This document shows, one piece after another, positions 47,550 to 57,590 of a stretch of DNA of 64,000 nucleotides. Within the stretch, counting starts at the first letter, position 1. Every line of letters begins with the position of its first letter. The notes under the pieces are model-generated. The model saw nothing but the letters and a program-made list of their open reading frames with translations. It did not search any database and was not told the DNA's origin. The position numbers were made by a program, and so were the translations under genes. Origin of the DNA: Rhizodiscina lignyota (lineage: Eukaryota > Ascomycota > Dothideomycetes > Aulographales > Rhizodiscinaceae); contig ML978134.1 in NCBI GenBank assembly GCA_010015805.1, forward strand, positions 372,001-436,000, given 5' to 3'.

Positions 47550-48405
47550 TTACTGTCTGAATTCGCTCACTTCTCCATGTTGGATGTCTCTCCGGCCTAT
47601 CCGCATCTTTCTGTTAAACCCCGGATGCTGTTCCGCACTTTGGCTCGCCTTCTGGGTGTTCGTGATACTGGCATTTGTCCTTCTTCCACGGGACGATCGC
47701 ATTGGCGTCGTATTTAGCAGCACCGGCCTACACATAGCTTGTGCGACGTCTTTCCAGAACTCGAGAGGTCCCTTCTTAAGGTCCTCATAGTCCCCCTCCA
47801 ATGAATCTGCAGCGCTCCACACCCAAAAATCAGCCAGAAGCTTCCGCATCGGATCCGACCCCGTTGTATGCGTGTAGATGTGTTCGACAAACCCTGATGG
47901 GTGCTCGTTTGTCACAAGAGCGCGCATAATGACTGCATCAATTACCGCATTCTTGAAAATATAGTCCCTCAAATCATCGCCGAGGAGATAGAGACCGCAA
48001 AGTCTGGACCATTCGCAGGATTCCTTGTTGCCTGAATCGTCGCCTTCGTGCGCGGAATAAATATGGCCGGAATAGAGCCACTGGACGAAGATTTTGAAGA
48101 TCTCCGGCTCCTGCTCGGGCAGTCGAATAAAGCCTTCATGGCCTATCTGATGCCAGGTCACATCGGCCGTCGAAAACCGAGAAGACTTGTAAAGGATATT
48201 CGCATGGACTGGGAACCGCTCGGCTTGCTGGCCAACGTAAACCATGATCATGTCGAGGCCGAGTCTGTATGCTGTTAGTAGCTGTATTTCTTAATACCCT
48301 AAACATATGATTAGCTTACGGAGGAGCATGTTTCGCGTGCTTGCGAACATCACTGGGATTGCCGAGTCCTGCCTCATCTGCGTTGCGCTTCATGGGCGCA
48401 GCCAT
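47550..48405 (-). CDS. BTB/POZ paralogue 2, apparent frameshift near the 3' end
   Basis: Two exons, 48320-48405 and 47550-48264. Exon 1 encodes MAAPMKRNADEAGLG...VRKHAKHAP. Exon 2 gives the BTB fold (MIMVYVGQQAERFPVHANIL, RLPEQEPEIFKIFVQWLY, LCGLYLLGDDLRDYIFKNAV). BTB domains mediate dimerisation and often link to cullin-3 ligases. The frame runs on to 47550 with unusual text (NTQKASQSAEQHPG). The conserved tail of the family (PWKKDKCQYHEHPEGEPKC) is present in a neighbouring frame and ends at a stop at 47614. The change of frame lies near 47725-47740, and no GT-AG intron joins the two. So the copy has lost its tail by a one-base shift, or the sequence has an error there. Confidence 0.7.
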
Positions 48406-49288
48406 CGCTACTGGATTTTGTACAGTTCCCGTTGAACAAGAAAGAGTGTGAACAAGCTCGGAATTTGCTGTCGAACGTAGTCACGAGGTGTTAGTTGGTA
48501 TACGGAAGTGAGTTGAATGCCAAACCTAAAAGATGAAATGAAGTGTGGGAGTTAATACCTAAGGTAGCGCCCCTACCGCCCAGGTGAGTTCAATCCCTGC
48601 TTGTCTATACCTCACCACAGAGATAAGTGAATTGGGCAACTTGCTAACTTGTACACTCACGAGTGTTCTCTCTTAACCGGGGCTAGTTTAGCCTAGCTCC
48701 GTCGAAATCGCAACTTGTCCAAGCACCCCACCTCATGAACCGCTCCACACGGCCGGCCAATACTGCAATCCTGCTATAACACACTGGACTCTCGACAACA
48801 ATCCTGATTGTGGCCTTGCAGCCGTAGCGGACGCACAGGAGACACACCACCAGGTGTCTTTCTTAGCCGATCGACGCAGATATCATCAAGTCGCTCTCGC
48901 CCGAAAACCTCTCATCGGCACTCAGAGAAAGTCAGAGATCACAGGCACACACCCCAACTTTTGACATTGAATCGTTTCAAGTTGCTCTTCACTGAGGAAT
49001 CTAATATGCATATTTCAACGGTGACAAAGTAGTTGAGCTCGACGGATGAAGGTCAAACGGGTGCAGAATGAACGAACTCTGCTCCCCAACGCAAGCGAGA
49101 GCATCTCTGAAAGTCTGATCTAATATCCGGAGACTGTATTTCTCGGTAATGCACAGCTTCTATGTCATCAATCTAAACTTGCAGAAGGTAGTATGCATCT
49201 GAGCAGTTCGACATATCTGATTTATGCCTCAACCATCTTCCATGTCTGCCTCGAGTCTCTGCGATATTTCGTTTCTCCATCGGTACGC
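48406..49288. other. Spacer between BTB copies 2 and 3
   Basis: No gene supported. Around 48571-48600 the bases ACCGCC...GAGTTCAA resemble a stretch at about 50780-50800, upstream of copy 4, so the duplicated unit may include some 5' flank. The similarity is short. Confidence 0.35.
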
Positions 49289-49620
49289 TCATAGTGCTGA
49301 CAACTGTGCTCTCGATACTTTGGGGCCATTTGTCCACTTCATGCGCTTCGAAGACCTTTCAGCACAACATTCCGAAATGCCGGTGGCGCTTGCATGACAT
49401 TCTCCTCGGCCGCCAAGGTCTGCCAGCAGTCTGTATATCTCAGAATATTTTGGAAACTCTGTGTATATGGAAGTCGCCTGTCCAGTCTGATAGATGTCCA
49501 ATTCCACGTCACTCTCGACCATCGCGTCATTCGCAGGGTTTAGAAAGCGATGGTCTTGCACATACTACTTACCAAGACGAACACGCTGTTGTATGAGGCT
49601 CACAGACAATGACCAAAGAT
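49289..49620 (-). pseudogene. BTB/POZ paralogue 3, short remnant
   Basis: Only the middle to C-terminal part is recognisable: VQDHRFLNPANDAMVES and YRLLADL in one frame, then QAPPAFRNVVLKGL in another. These correspond to VQDHQFGNAAIDAMIER, CRLLVDF and QAPAEFWKAVL of copy 4. No BTB front half or tail motif is seen, and the match needs more than one frame. This is a decayed copy. Confidence 0.65.
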
Positions 49621-49817
49621 TTAGTTTTATGGCAGAGCGATCTCTCATTGCAACTTTGTCTCGCTGTACTAATCATGGATCCCCAGGAAATGCCGATTCA
49701 TTCGACTGCAATCATGAAACTAGAACCAAAATCCACTGATCAACCTCGCCGAGCCACAAACACCTTCAACGCTACCGTCTACCCAACGATGTCAAGTAAC
49801 CTTGTGAGCACGCCTAT

Positions 49818-50590
49818 TTATGCGCTGCACTTTGGCTCGCCGTCAGGATGCTTGTGGTACTGGCAACGATCCTTTTGCCATGGCTTTGGACCACTAGCAT
49901 AGATATTTGGACCCTCTTTGAAGACCGTCGCCAGCACCGCCTTCCAAAATTCAGCTGGTGCTTGCACGCTGTCGTCGCGACCAAGCTTCGATTTTTCCAT
50001 GGTAATCCAGGACTCGTCGTGTTGGTAGGCATAGAAGTCGACAAGCAGTCGACATACTCCAGAATCTTTCGGGAAATGTCCGAATGCCCACTTCGCCATA
50101 TAATTAGGGTACTTTTTCCTTTCAATCGTGCGCTCGATCATGGCGTCGATGGCAGCATTCCCAAACTGATGATCTTGCACGAAGTCGCTCAGTACCCAAA
50201 TGCTTTTAAGTCAGCCCCATTCGTATGTTCCAATCACCTGGCCCTCATTCTTCACGTCGTCATTATCGAATTCCGTGAAGATCGAGCGAGTGTAGAGCCA
50301 TTAAGTGTAGATCTTGAATGATTTGGGTGTATGGGCCGGCAGTCGAACAATTCCTTCTTCACCTTCTTTCCAGGGCCCATTGATGGCATTGCGGAAGAAT
50401 GTCGAAGATTTCAAGAGAAGGTTTTGGTGCACATAGAAGACCGCCTTCTCTTCGCCCACTATCACTTGAATCACTTTCCCATCAACTCTATTAATTGTGA
50501 GCTAGTCGTTCACTTTTGCTTAATCGACTAAGAAGGAGAAAACACTTACTCAGGTGCATCTTTGGCGTGCTTCCGTACTTTCGTAGCCAT
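49818..50590 (-). pseudogene. BTB/POZ paralogue 4, full length but with two nonsense codons
   Basis: Exons 50550-50590 and 49818-50487 align with the intact copy from end to end in a single frame: MATKVRKHAKDAPE, then VIQVIVGEEKAVFYVHQNLL, FFRNAINGPW, and the tail KDRCQYHKHPDGEPKC. Two in-frame stops interrupt it. One (50301-50303) is TAA where copies 1 and 2 have CAA/CAG in VQWLY. The other (50211-50213) is TGA where copy 2 has an Arg in WSRLCGLY. Both fit C-to-T change, the first in the CpA context preferred by RIP. There is no frameshift. The 62-nt intron has intact ends, so decay is recent. Confidence 0.8.
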
Positions 50591-51873
50591 TCTGGATAAT
50601 GGCTTATGTAGAAGCGTGGAAGGAAGTGTGTAGGATGTTGGTGTAGAAGAGAATAAGAAGAAAGGCAAGTTTAAAAAGAAGAAGAGGCACGTGCATTCGC
50701 TGAGGTGGTGCCTTACAGTGATACGAAAATGAGGTGTTGTGTTAGAGTAGCGTTAGCTAAATTGCGAAGTGAGCCGACACCGCCTGGGAGTTCAAGCAGG
50801 TGTATACGCACTTCTGCCTAAATTTAAAGGCGCTCGAATATTATTCAATATTATGAAAGATATTCAGATGCAGCCTATTTCTTGCTTGTAAGTAGTGGCG
50901 CTTGGTAAGTGTATACTTGGCCAAAGTTTATATTCACCGTCCGATTTGGAATTTATGCTAAGCACAATTTCGTAATATTAAACACAGTACAAGACAACAA
51001 CTATATACGACGCCGCCATCACATGGTCAATATGAAGCATCCGTTGGCGGAGTAGCTTCAATGATTATCTTTCCCTTCAGAAGTTCAATCTTTCCTCCCA
51101 ATCCTCCGAAAATACTCTTTAGACCTCAAGCCCTTTTCAATGCACGAAGCAAGCACCACATTTATTGCTCGTGGTAGTACTTTTTATTGTGTTGTCGGGT
51201 TGATTTTGTGGTACGGTGGGATGGATGCGATGTGATGTTGCTCTCCTGGAATTTGAGCAGTCGATAGATAGGAGAAGAAGTGTAAAGTATATAGATAATT
51301 TGAGTGAATATATGACCATCGTGGCATGATATCGGCACTGTGGCAAGCACAGCTTCACCATCTAAGCAAAAGAAGAAAAAAGGCTTTGAAATTTATCTGT
51401 GAACCAAATTGGATGCCGCTCATTTTGTAGTTGATGTGGCGACAATCACAAGTAAGCAAATAACTCCAAAACAGGTAGGAGTAGCCTTGGTTGGCTTGAA
51501 TGCAGTTACTGAGACAGTCAGCCCTGTGGAGTAGAGGACAAAGCGAGCACCAAAGGTGCTGGCGTACCACTGGGAAGCTGCCACCTTCAATCAAGAAACC
51601 AGTAGAGTAAATGTCACATTCGGCACTGATGAGTATTGTATGAAAGAGTGTATTTCATCAAGTGGCTGCAAAGAGAAATTGTTTGCCCATTGTTCAGTTA
51701 GAGAAATAGCACCATATTCAGTGCCAGGAAAACGTTTCCTTTAATGACAAGAGTCCAAGACCAGACCAATTCAGAAATCTCCAAAGACCAAGGAGCGACG
51801 AGCCATCTAGCCAACGTGCCATCAAATTCATGAGCAAGTTGCTCATTCCCACTTAGTCAGAAGCCTTTCAGCC
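50591..51873. other. Spacer between BTB copies 4 and 5, AT-rich
   Basis: This 1.3 kb is visibly AT-rich in 50820-51350 and holds only short frames. Apart from weak similarity to the flank of copy 2 nothing is recognised. Confidence 0.35.
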
Positions 51874-52667
51874 TTAAACGCACTTTCCCTCTGCGTCAGA
51901 ATGCTCGTGGTACTTGCATTTGTCTTTGGCCCAAGGATATGTCTTGTTGTCCTTGAAGACAGCACCACCAGCCTTCCATGTTGCGCGCAAAACATCGCGC
52001 CAAAACTTCGGAGGCGCATCCGCCACGTCGCAGCTTGGATCTTCCTCAGCATTCTTCTCATCAATCCATCCAGGTGTTGTCGTCCAGGCATAGAAATCGA
52101 CCAATAGTTGATAGAGTTTCGAAGTCGGGGGTGTATTACAGCAGGTACGAGCCGCCAAAGCCGTCGGATACCGGTTCCGTTCCACGGTCGCAGCGATGAG
52201 AGCGTCGATCGCGGCATTCTTCAGGGACACGTCTTGGATATAATCGCCGAATATGTACAAGTCGCACAGGCGTGGAAACTCGTGTATGCCATGGGTACCG
52301 CCTCCGTGGTCTTCAGCATCGTCATCTTCAATGCTGAAGATTTTGCCGAAGTAGAGCCACTTGATATAGATCTCAAAGGTACGTGGTTCCACGGTACGGA
52401 TCCAAATGACATCGGTGTCAAATCCCGAAGCCAGTTTCCAACATTCTTTAAGTGCGTTCCGAAGGTAGACCGATGATTTTTTCAGAAGGGCTTCGTGGAC
52501 GAAGAACTTTTGCTCGTTCTCGCCGACGAGGACTCCGATAATGTTCTGGCCAAGACTTAAGATTATTAGCGTTGGACGTATGTGAGTTGTAGGCGCATAT
52601 AAAGAACATACGAAGGCGCTTCTTTCGCGCGCTTGCGAATTCCACCATCCATCACATCTCGAGTCAT
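51874..52667 (-). CDS. BTB/POZ paralogue 5, the intact copy
   Basis: Two exons, 52612-52667 and 51874-52555, give 245 aa. Parts in order: a leader with RKRAKEAP (residues 11-18), the BTB core (IIGVLVGENEQKFFVHEALL, KKSSVYLRNAL, PRTFEIYIKWLYFGKIFS), a helical part (LCDLYIFGDYIQDVSLKNAA, KLYQLLVDFYAWT, PKFWRDVLRATW) and the tail KDKCKYHEHSDAEGKC. The tail has the spacing C-x2-H-x-H-x6-C. The family is common in ascomycetes in many copies; roles are mostly unknown. The phase-2 intron after the leader is shared with copies 2 and 4. It should be the reference for judging the decay of the others. Confidence 0.85.
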
Positions 52668-53327
52668 GGCTCCAGGCTTGTCTTTTTGAGTCCTAATTGA
52701 GATGTCAGTGACTGAAAACACCATGAATGATTAGAAAAGACCTACCTGTTTGGCATTTTCCGAAACCGCCACAGGCCTTCTGACTTGTAGAGGATGTAAG
52801 GGGAAGGAAGTCAAAGGGAAGAAAGAAAACGTTAAATAGAGCAAGATCGAGGAAGGCATTAGCCGCTCGCAAGGCAGCAGAAGCCTGGAGGCTTCAAGTT
52901 GAGTGAAAAGAGAGTGAATCATGAGAAAGCGGCTGCTTAATTCACTCTCAGCACAACTTGCTTCCAAGTGTGCTGAGAGTCTCTTCTTGCGCTGCTGCCT
53001 CGAAAGGTTAACTCTAATTCCGGCCATTCTTGCTCTGCAAGTGAAAGTCTAGTTTCAGGCAGAATGAAGTGAACTCAGCCCAATGATCACAAGTAGAGTT
53101 TAAAGAACCTGGTGTTAAACTTCAAGGCGTTCAGCATTAATCTCTTGGATTGGAATTGGAAGCCTTACCGAGTGAATCGTAGATGCAAACTCCGAAGCGA
53201 TAGTAGTGTGAGATAAGTGACAAGCATCGTGCGTCAGTCGCCGAGACCTTCTTGCTGTAGGATCGCTTGCAGAACGGTTGCAACAAATTCCATGAGAAGG
53301 ATAAGAAGTCCCATTGCGTCTCGTCGA
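52668..53327. other. Intergenic, 5' flank of BTB copy 5
   Basis: Nothing coding recognised in 660 bp. A CTCTCAGCACA-AC-TGCTTCCAAGTGTGCTGAGAG stretch near 52943-52980 can pair over about 11 bp (CTCTCAGCACA with TGTGCTGAGAG) and could form a hairpin. Confidence 0.4.
52943..52980. repeat. Inverted repeat with 11-bp perfect arms
   Basis: CTCTCAGCACA and its exact reverse complement TGTGCTGAGAG are separated by about 16 bases. It lies roughly 280 bp upstream of BTB copy 5. It could be a hairpin, a palindromic factor site or a trace of a small inverted-repeat element. Confidence 0.65.
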
Positions 53328-54957
53328 TTAGGAGATGAAAATAGGCATCTTTTGGGGGTCGTCGACGCTCATTGGGTCCAGAAGCTCTTTATAAACCCTC
53401 CGTGTCCCGGATCTGGACGTGATTCGATGTGCCACTTTGCTCAGGAAGCTAGTAGTGAGCTGTGCTAAAGGTGCTTCGGAGTGGTTTCTGATCTCCAGGA
53501 TACCAATTTCTTCGATTTGGATACGGGTGCCAGGTAACGGCCTAGGCTCGCGAGTAGCCGTTGCTTCTGGTGCAGTTGCGCCGGGATCTCGAGGGGTCGG
53601 AGGGAGTGATTCGGGTGTGGGTAGAGATACTGGAGCAGGACTAGGAGGAATCTGGACTGTTGTCGAGAAGATATTCCGAGTCTTCTTGGGATATTTTATA
53701 TCGGATTCACCGCAACACCTCTCTTGCATTTCATCGTAGTGAAAGTGTCCAGTGCAGATACCGCAATCCCCGTGGTCTTTGTCTTCATATTCTAAACACG
53801 CTTTGCTCATTGTGACGAATGATGCAAGACTTGGCCGATCTTTCAACATTGGCGCCCATCGGTAGTCCATTTGGTGGTCGCCCATGAGTGGTAGCACGTA
53901 GGGATTGTCCAAGAAAGGCCACCATGCCTTAGGCCTGTTATGATGGTCCAGGCCGGTACATGCTAGGCAGTTAAGGGCTTCAGCAATAAAGACTTCCAGG
54001 AGAAGTCTAGGTTTACCTCTGAGGCGTTCCTTTACAGCAGCCGCCATGCCAAGCTGCCAACAATTGAGGACACAATCCTCATTTCCTGGCGCATGCTGAC
54101 ATCGACTTTCACTTTTGCAGAAGATGATTTGCAGCAGTTGCCAGAGCGAAATCCTCCTCGCATTCCTGGTGCAACTGCTGACCTACACACCGATCTGAAG
54201 ATTAAGCAGCGGGGTTGGGTCCAATGTTTGACGTCCGCACCACGTGAGCAGCATATCTTTATGAGTTGTCGCCGGTCGCTTACGAAAGGTCTTTTGGCCG
54301 GATACCGTCACAAATTGGCCGCCTGTGACGTTGATTTGGTACCCATCCGACTCGTATGACAAGAATCTTGAAAGTTCTGTTGGAAAGTTCAGCGTCCTTG
54401 AGTACATCCAGGGCTTCCGAAAGAAAGGTGATGCGCGAATAACATTCGTCCAGCGTCTTGAGGGAACATAATCTGTGACATTCCGTGCCGTCATCGGAGA
54501 GATTAAGGTGGCCGGCAACACCTAGTAACTCAGGCAGACGCTCCTCGATTTCCTCCAGCTGTTCAAAATGACCTTGTGGATTAAGTATCGGATCGAGGAT
54601 TCTATGAGCAGTCTCATCGTCAATGCGCGGCCGCTCCGAAGAAATGGCGAGTTCCTTGAGTTTTGAACAGGCAGAATCGAAAGCTGCCTGCCCGAGAGGA
54701 TTTGGAGGGGGAGGAGGAGAAGGAGGAGAGGGAGGAGGAGAAATCCTACGCCTTTTCTTAGTGGTCGGAGAATGGGATTGCCCAATAGGGCCAGTTCCTC
54801 CTTGGGGTGAATAATGCTTGTACGACCCAGAACTCCCCTCTCCTATGCATTGATTGCAGCCATGATGACCACAGTTCCCACAGCAAGGGATGACATGAAT
54901 ATTGTATGGCCCGTCAGAGCAATTACAGCAGTACCACACGTTGGAGTCGCCACCCAT
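53328..54957 (-). CDS. Cys/His-rich protein of unknown function, two joined parts
   Basis: Exons 54284-54957 and 53328-54177, joined over a 106-nt intron (GTAAGC...GTCAG), give 507 aa. The N-terminus has a compact metal-binding-like block (VWYCCNCSDGPYN, then IPCCGNCGHHGCNQC). Then come a basic KKRRR stretch, a Pro-rich run (PPPSPPSPPPPPNP) and a helical middle. The second exon has another Cys/His-rich part (CKSESRCQH, EDCVLNCWQLGM, CLACTGLDHHNRPKAW, GDCGICTGHFHY) and a Ser/Thr/Pro-rich end. I joined them because the phase fits exactly and both halves lack a start or an end when read alone. They could still be two genes. I do not recognise a family; nucleic-acid or protein binding through zinc is only a guess. 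Confidence 0.6.
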
Positions 54958-55753
54958 TGGACGAAGAAAGATAGACTTCTGTTCGAGGAATGAATGTAAC
55001 GAGGTAAAATTAACGAACAGCCGTAGAACCTTACAAGATGGGATTTTACGTCTTTTCGAGGACAAACTTAGCCTTGCTCACCGGTCACAACGACCGTATC
55101 TGTGGAGGGAGACGAGGCTGGCTCCATATGAACATGATTCGCTCTTGGCGTGCACCTGCAGATGTGATGTCTTCGTCAGCCATTATTGGAGTAAGGCGAG
55201 GTATACAGGAACTTCGCATCTTCTTAAACCTTAAATACCATCTAAGGGAGACGACAACAACGTTTCTCCGCATGATGAGTGCATGGAATAGTCCTCAGAC
55301 CGCATAGAAACAGAAGAGTCAGGAGAGTCGAAAAATCACAGATTCGACTGGGACCAATACGGCAACAGACAAGGCATTCCGCAAGCACGATACTGATGGC
55401 TACAGATGGTCGGAGTGATTTGATACGCGAGATAGAGTGACGGGAGACATTGAGTTTGTCCATGAGAGACCGTTCTGAGCGAGATCAGACAGGCGCGGCT
55501 GACTTATGGCGATATCTTGGCAAACCCTAACCCTCGCCAGGCCCACTCAACGCCACGCTTCGATATGTTACCGCGACTTCATCCCATCTTCACCTCCCTC
55601 CAAAAGCAGTGACTTAAATTCACCTTGATCTCATTCAATCATCTTTCATTGTGTTGCCCCCATGAATGCCCGTCGAAGCCTTGCGCGACGGTTGATTCGG
55701 CAAGCCTTCTAATCACACCTGTACCCCGAGAGAGTTCTTGCAAAAGCAGCAAG
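54958..55753. other. Divergent intergenic region before the CK2 beta gene
   Basis: The 796 bp upstream of both genes carry short frames without motifs. No repeat noted. Confidence 0.4.
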
Positions 55754-57292
55754 ATGGACGACTTCAATAGCGAGACGGACAGCTCATACACGAGCTACTG
55801 GCGAGACTGGGTAAGCTCTTAATATCTTCGTTGCGATTTCTGCTTTTATCCCTTCTTTGGGCATTGAAACTGTTCCTTTGTGGCTATTCCTCTGGTGAAT
55901 TAGCGAGAACGATCGAAATACCTCCACGGCGGCAACTACACGCAAGTGCCATTAGTAATAGCCTGAGCTCATCGGAGAACCACGCGAAGAGAATAGCTCA
56001 AAGGGGTTGTGTGTGCCTACCATGTGTTTTGTTGTGCTGCCTTGAGCGGGAAGAGAACACCCCCTGTGTGGGATAATGTGACAAGGCTCGATCACGACAA
56101 TAACACTCTGGGCCACACCACACACAGCTATCGATAAACAGTTCGGCACTTCTCCTCCGGCCCGAGATATATCTGTGTTGGCTTCGGGTGCGCGTTTCTC
56201 TTCACAACAACCTCGAAAATCTGGCGTATCCAACAACATGCCGCCAAATCTCAAGAGGCAAAGGGCCTCGTCCACGTCGGGCGAAAACACTATTGCTGCT
56301 GCCCGAGAGCAGGTTGCTCGCGCAGAGGCAGCACCGCTAACTTGGAAGTTATGGGCTCGTAACCCCATCACGACGGAGGTGTATTTCGAAGCGCAACGCC
56401 GAACCTTGCGTGATTCTCCTCGCGGTTGGCCTTACGTGAACAGAGTTGGCTCAAGTACTTACTGCGTTCCCCGTTACTAATTTTACCTCTATGCACAGTT
56501 CATCTCCTCCCGTGGCAACGAGTACTTTTGCGAGATTGACGAAGATTACCTTACCGACCGCTTCAACCTCACTGGCCTCAATACCGAAGTTCAGTACTAC
56601 CAGTATGCGTTGGACCTCGTCACCGACGTGTTCGATCTCGACTGCGACGATGAGATGCGCGAGCAGATCGAGAAGTCAGCCCGACATCTCTATGGTCTAG
56701 TTCACGCGCGATACATTGTCACGACGCGTGGCCTCTCCAAAATGGTGCGTAACTAGTTCACATCATGACATTCTGACATCACAATTCTAATGTTGACCAG
56801 TTCGAAAAATTCAAGAAGGCCGAATTCGGAAAATGCCCTCGCTATCACTGCGACCAGCACCCTCTCCTGCCCATGGGCCAGCATGACGTTCCCGGCGTGT
56901 CATCTGTCAAGCTTTTCTGCGCAAAGTGCGAAGATCTGTACAACCCCAAGTCATCCCGCCATGCGAGCATTGACGGCGCGTACTTCGGAACCTCGTTCCA
57001 CAACATCCTCCTGCAGGTCTACCCCAACGCTGTGCCCGTCAAGACGACCCGTCGCTATGAGCCGAAAGTCTTTGGCTTCCGTGTGCACGCCGCAGCCGCT
57101 CTGATGCGTTGGCAGGAGGATAGGCGAGAGGAGATGTTGGATAGGCTCCGCAGGGCCAGGGTCGAGTCAGGCTTCGAAGAGGAAGAAGAAGAGGACGATG
57201 AGCTTGAGGATGACGAGGATATGGATGGCGATGACTTTGATGGCGAGCACGATGGATATGCTCAGCCTACCACAGTCCAAGCCCATCAATGA
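55754..57292 (+). CDS. Casein kinase 2 regulatory (beta) subunit
   Basis: Three exons, 55754-55810, 56499-56744 and 56801-57292, give 264 aa. Exon 1 encodes the N-terminus with autophosphorylation-type acidic/Ser text and WRDW, which joins to FISSRGNEYFCEIDE in exon 2 as in all CK2 beta chains. Then come DLDCDDEMREQIEKSARHLY, the zinc finger (CPRYHC ... FCAKC), the dimer/alpha-binding part NPKSSRHASIDGAYFGTSF and a long acidic tail (EEEEEEDDELEDDEDMDGDD). The beta dimer holds two alpha kinases and guides substrate choice. The first intron (688 nt) is by far the longest in the window. It contains an open frame of 101 codons (56175-56480) that is not part of the family. Confidence 0.94.
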
Positions 57293-57590
57293 GTATGACG
57301 AGAAGGATGGAGATGCTCGGACTAGCATGGTCATGGTCCATCAATGGGTTGACGGAACACATCGATGCTTGCATAGCTAAACGGAGTTGAAGGCGTAGGA
57401 GAAGCATATGCCTTGGAATTGGAAAGGCGGCTCTGACTACACACTGAATGGAATGCTATCATGAAGTCTGTGCCCATTTCGATGTACCCCACGGTGATCG
57501 CCCGAAACCTCTGCCCCACTATATTTTCAAGCTCCACCACATGCTTCGCAACAATGCGCTTCAGTAGCACAGATACGCAACAATAGCAAG
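57293..57590. other. Short spacer between CK2 beta and tma20
   Basis: The 298 bp must hold the CK2 beta 3' end and the tma20 promoter. No clear element is seen. Confidence 0.35.

Noticed and set aside
48541-48620. tRNA-like text (GAGTTCAATCC, similar to a T-arm) upstream of BTB copy 2
   Set aside because: No matching acceptor stem, D-arm or anticodon arm can be drawn, and a related stretch occurs upstream of copy 4 as part of the duplicated flank.
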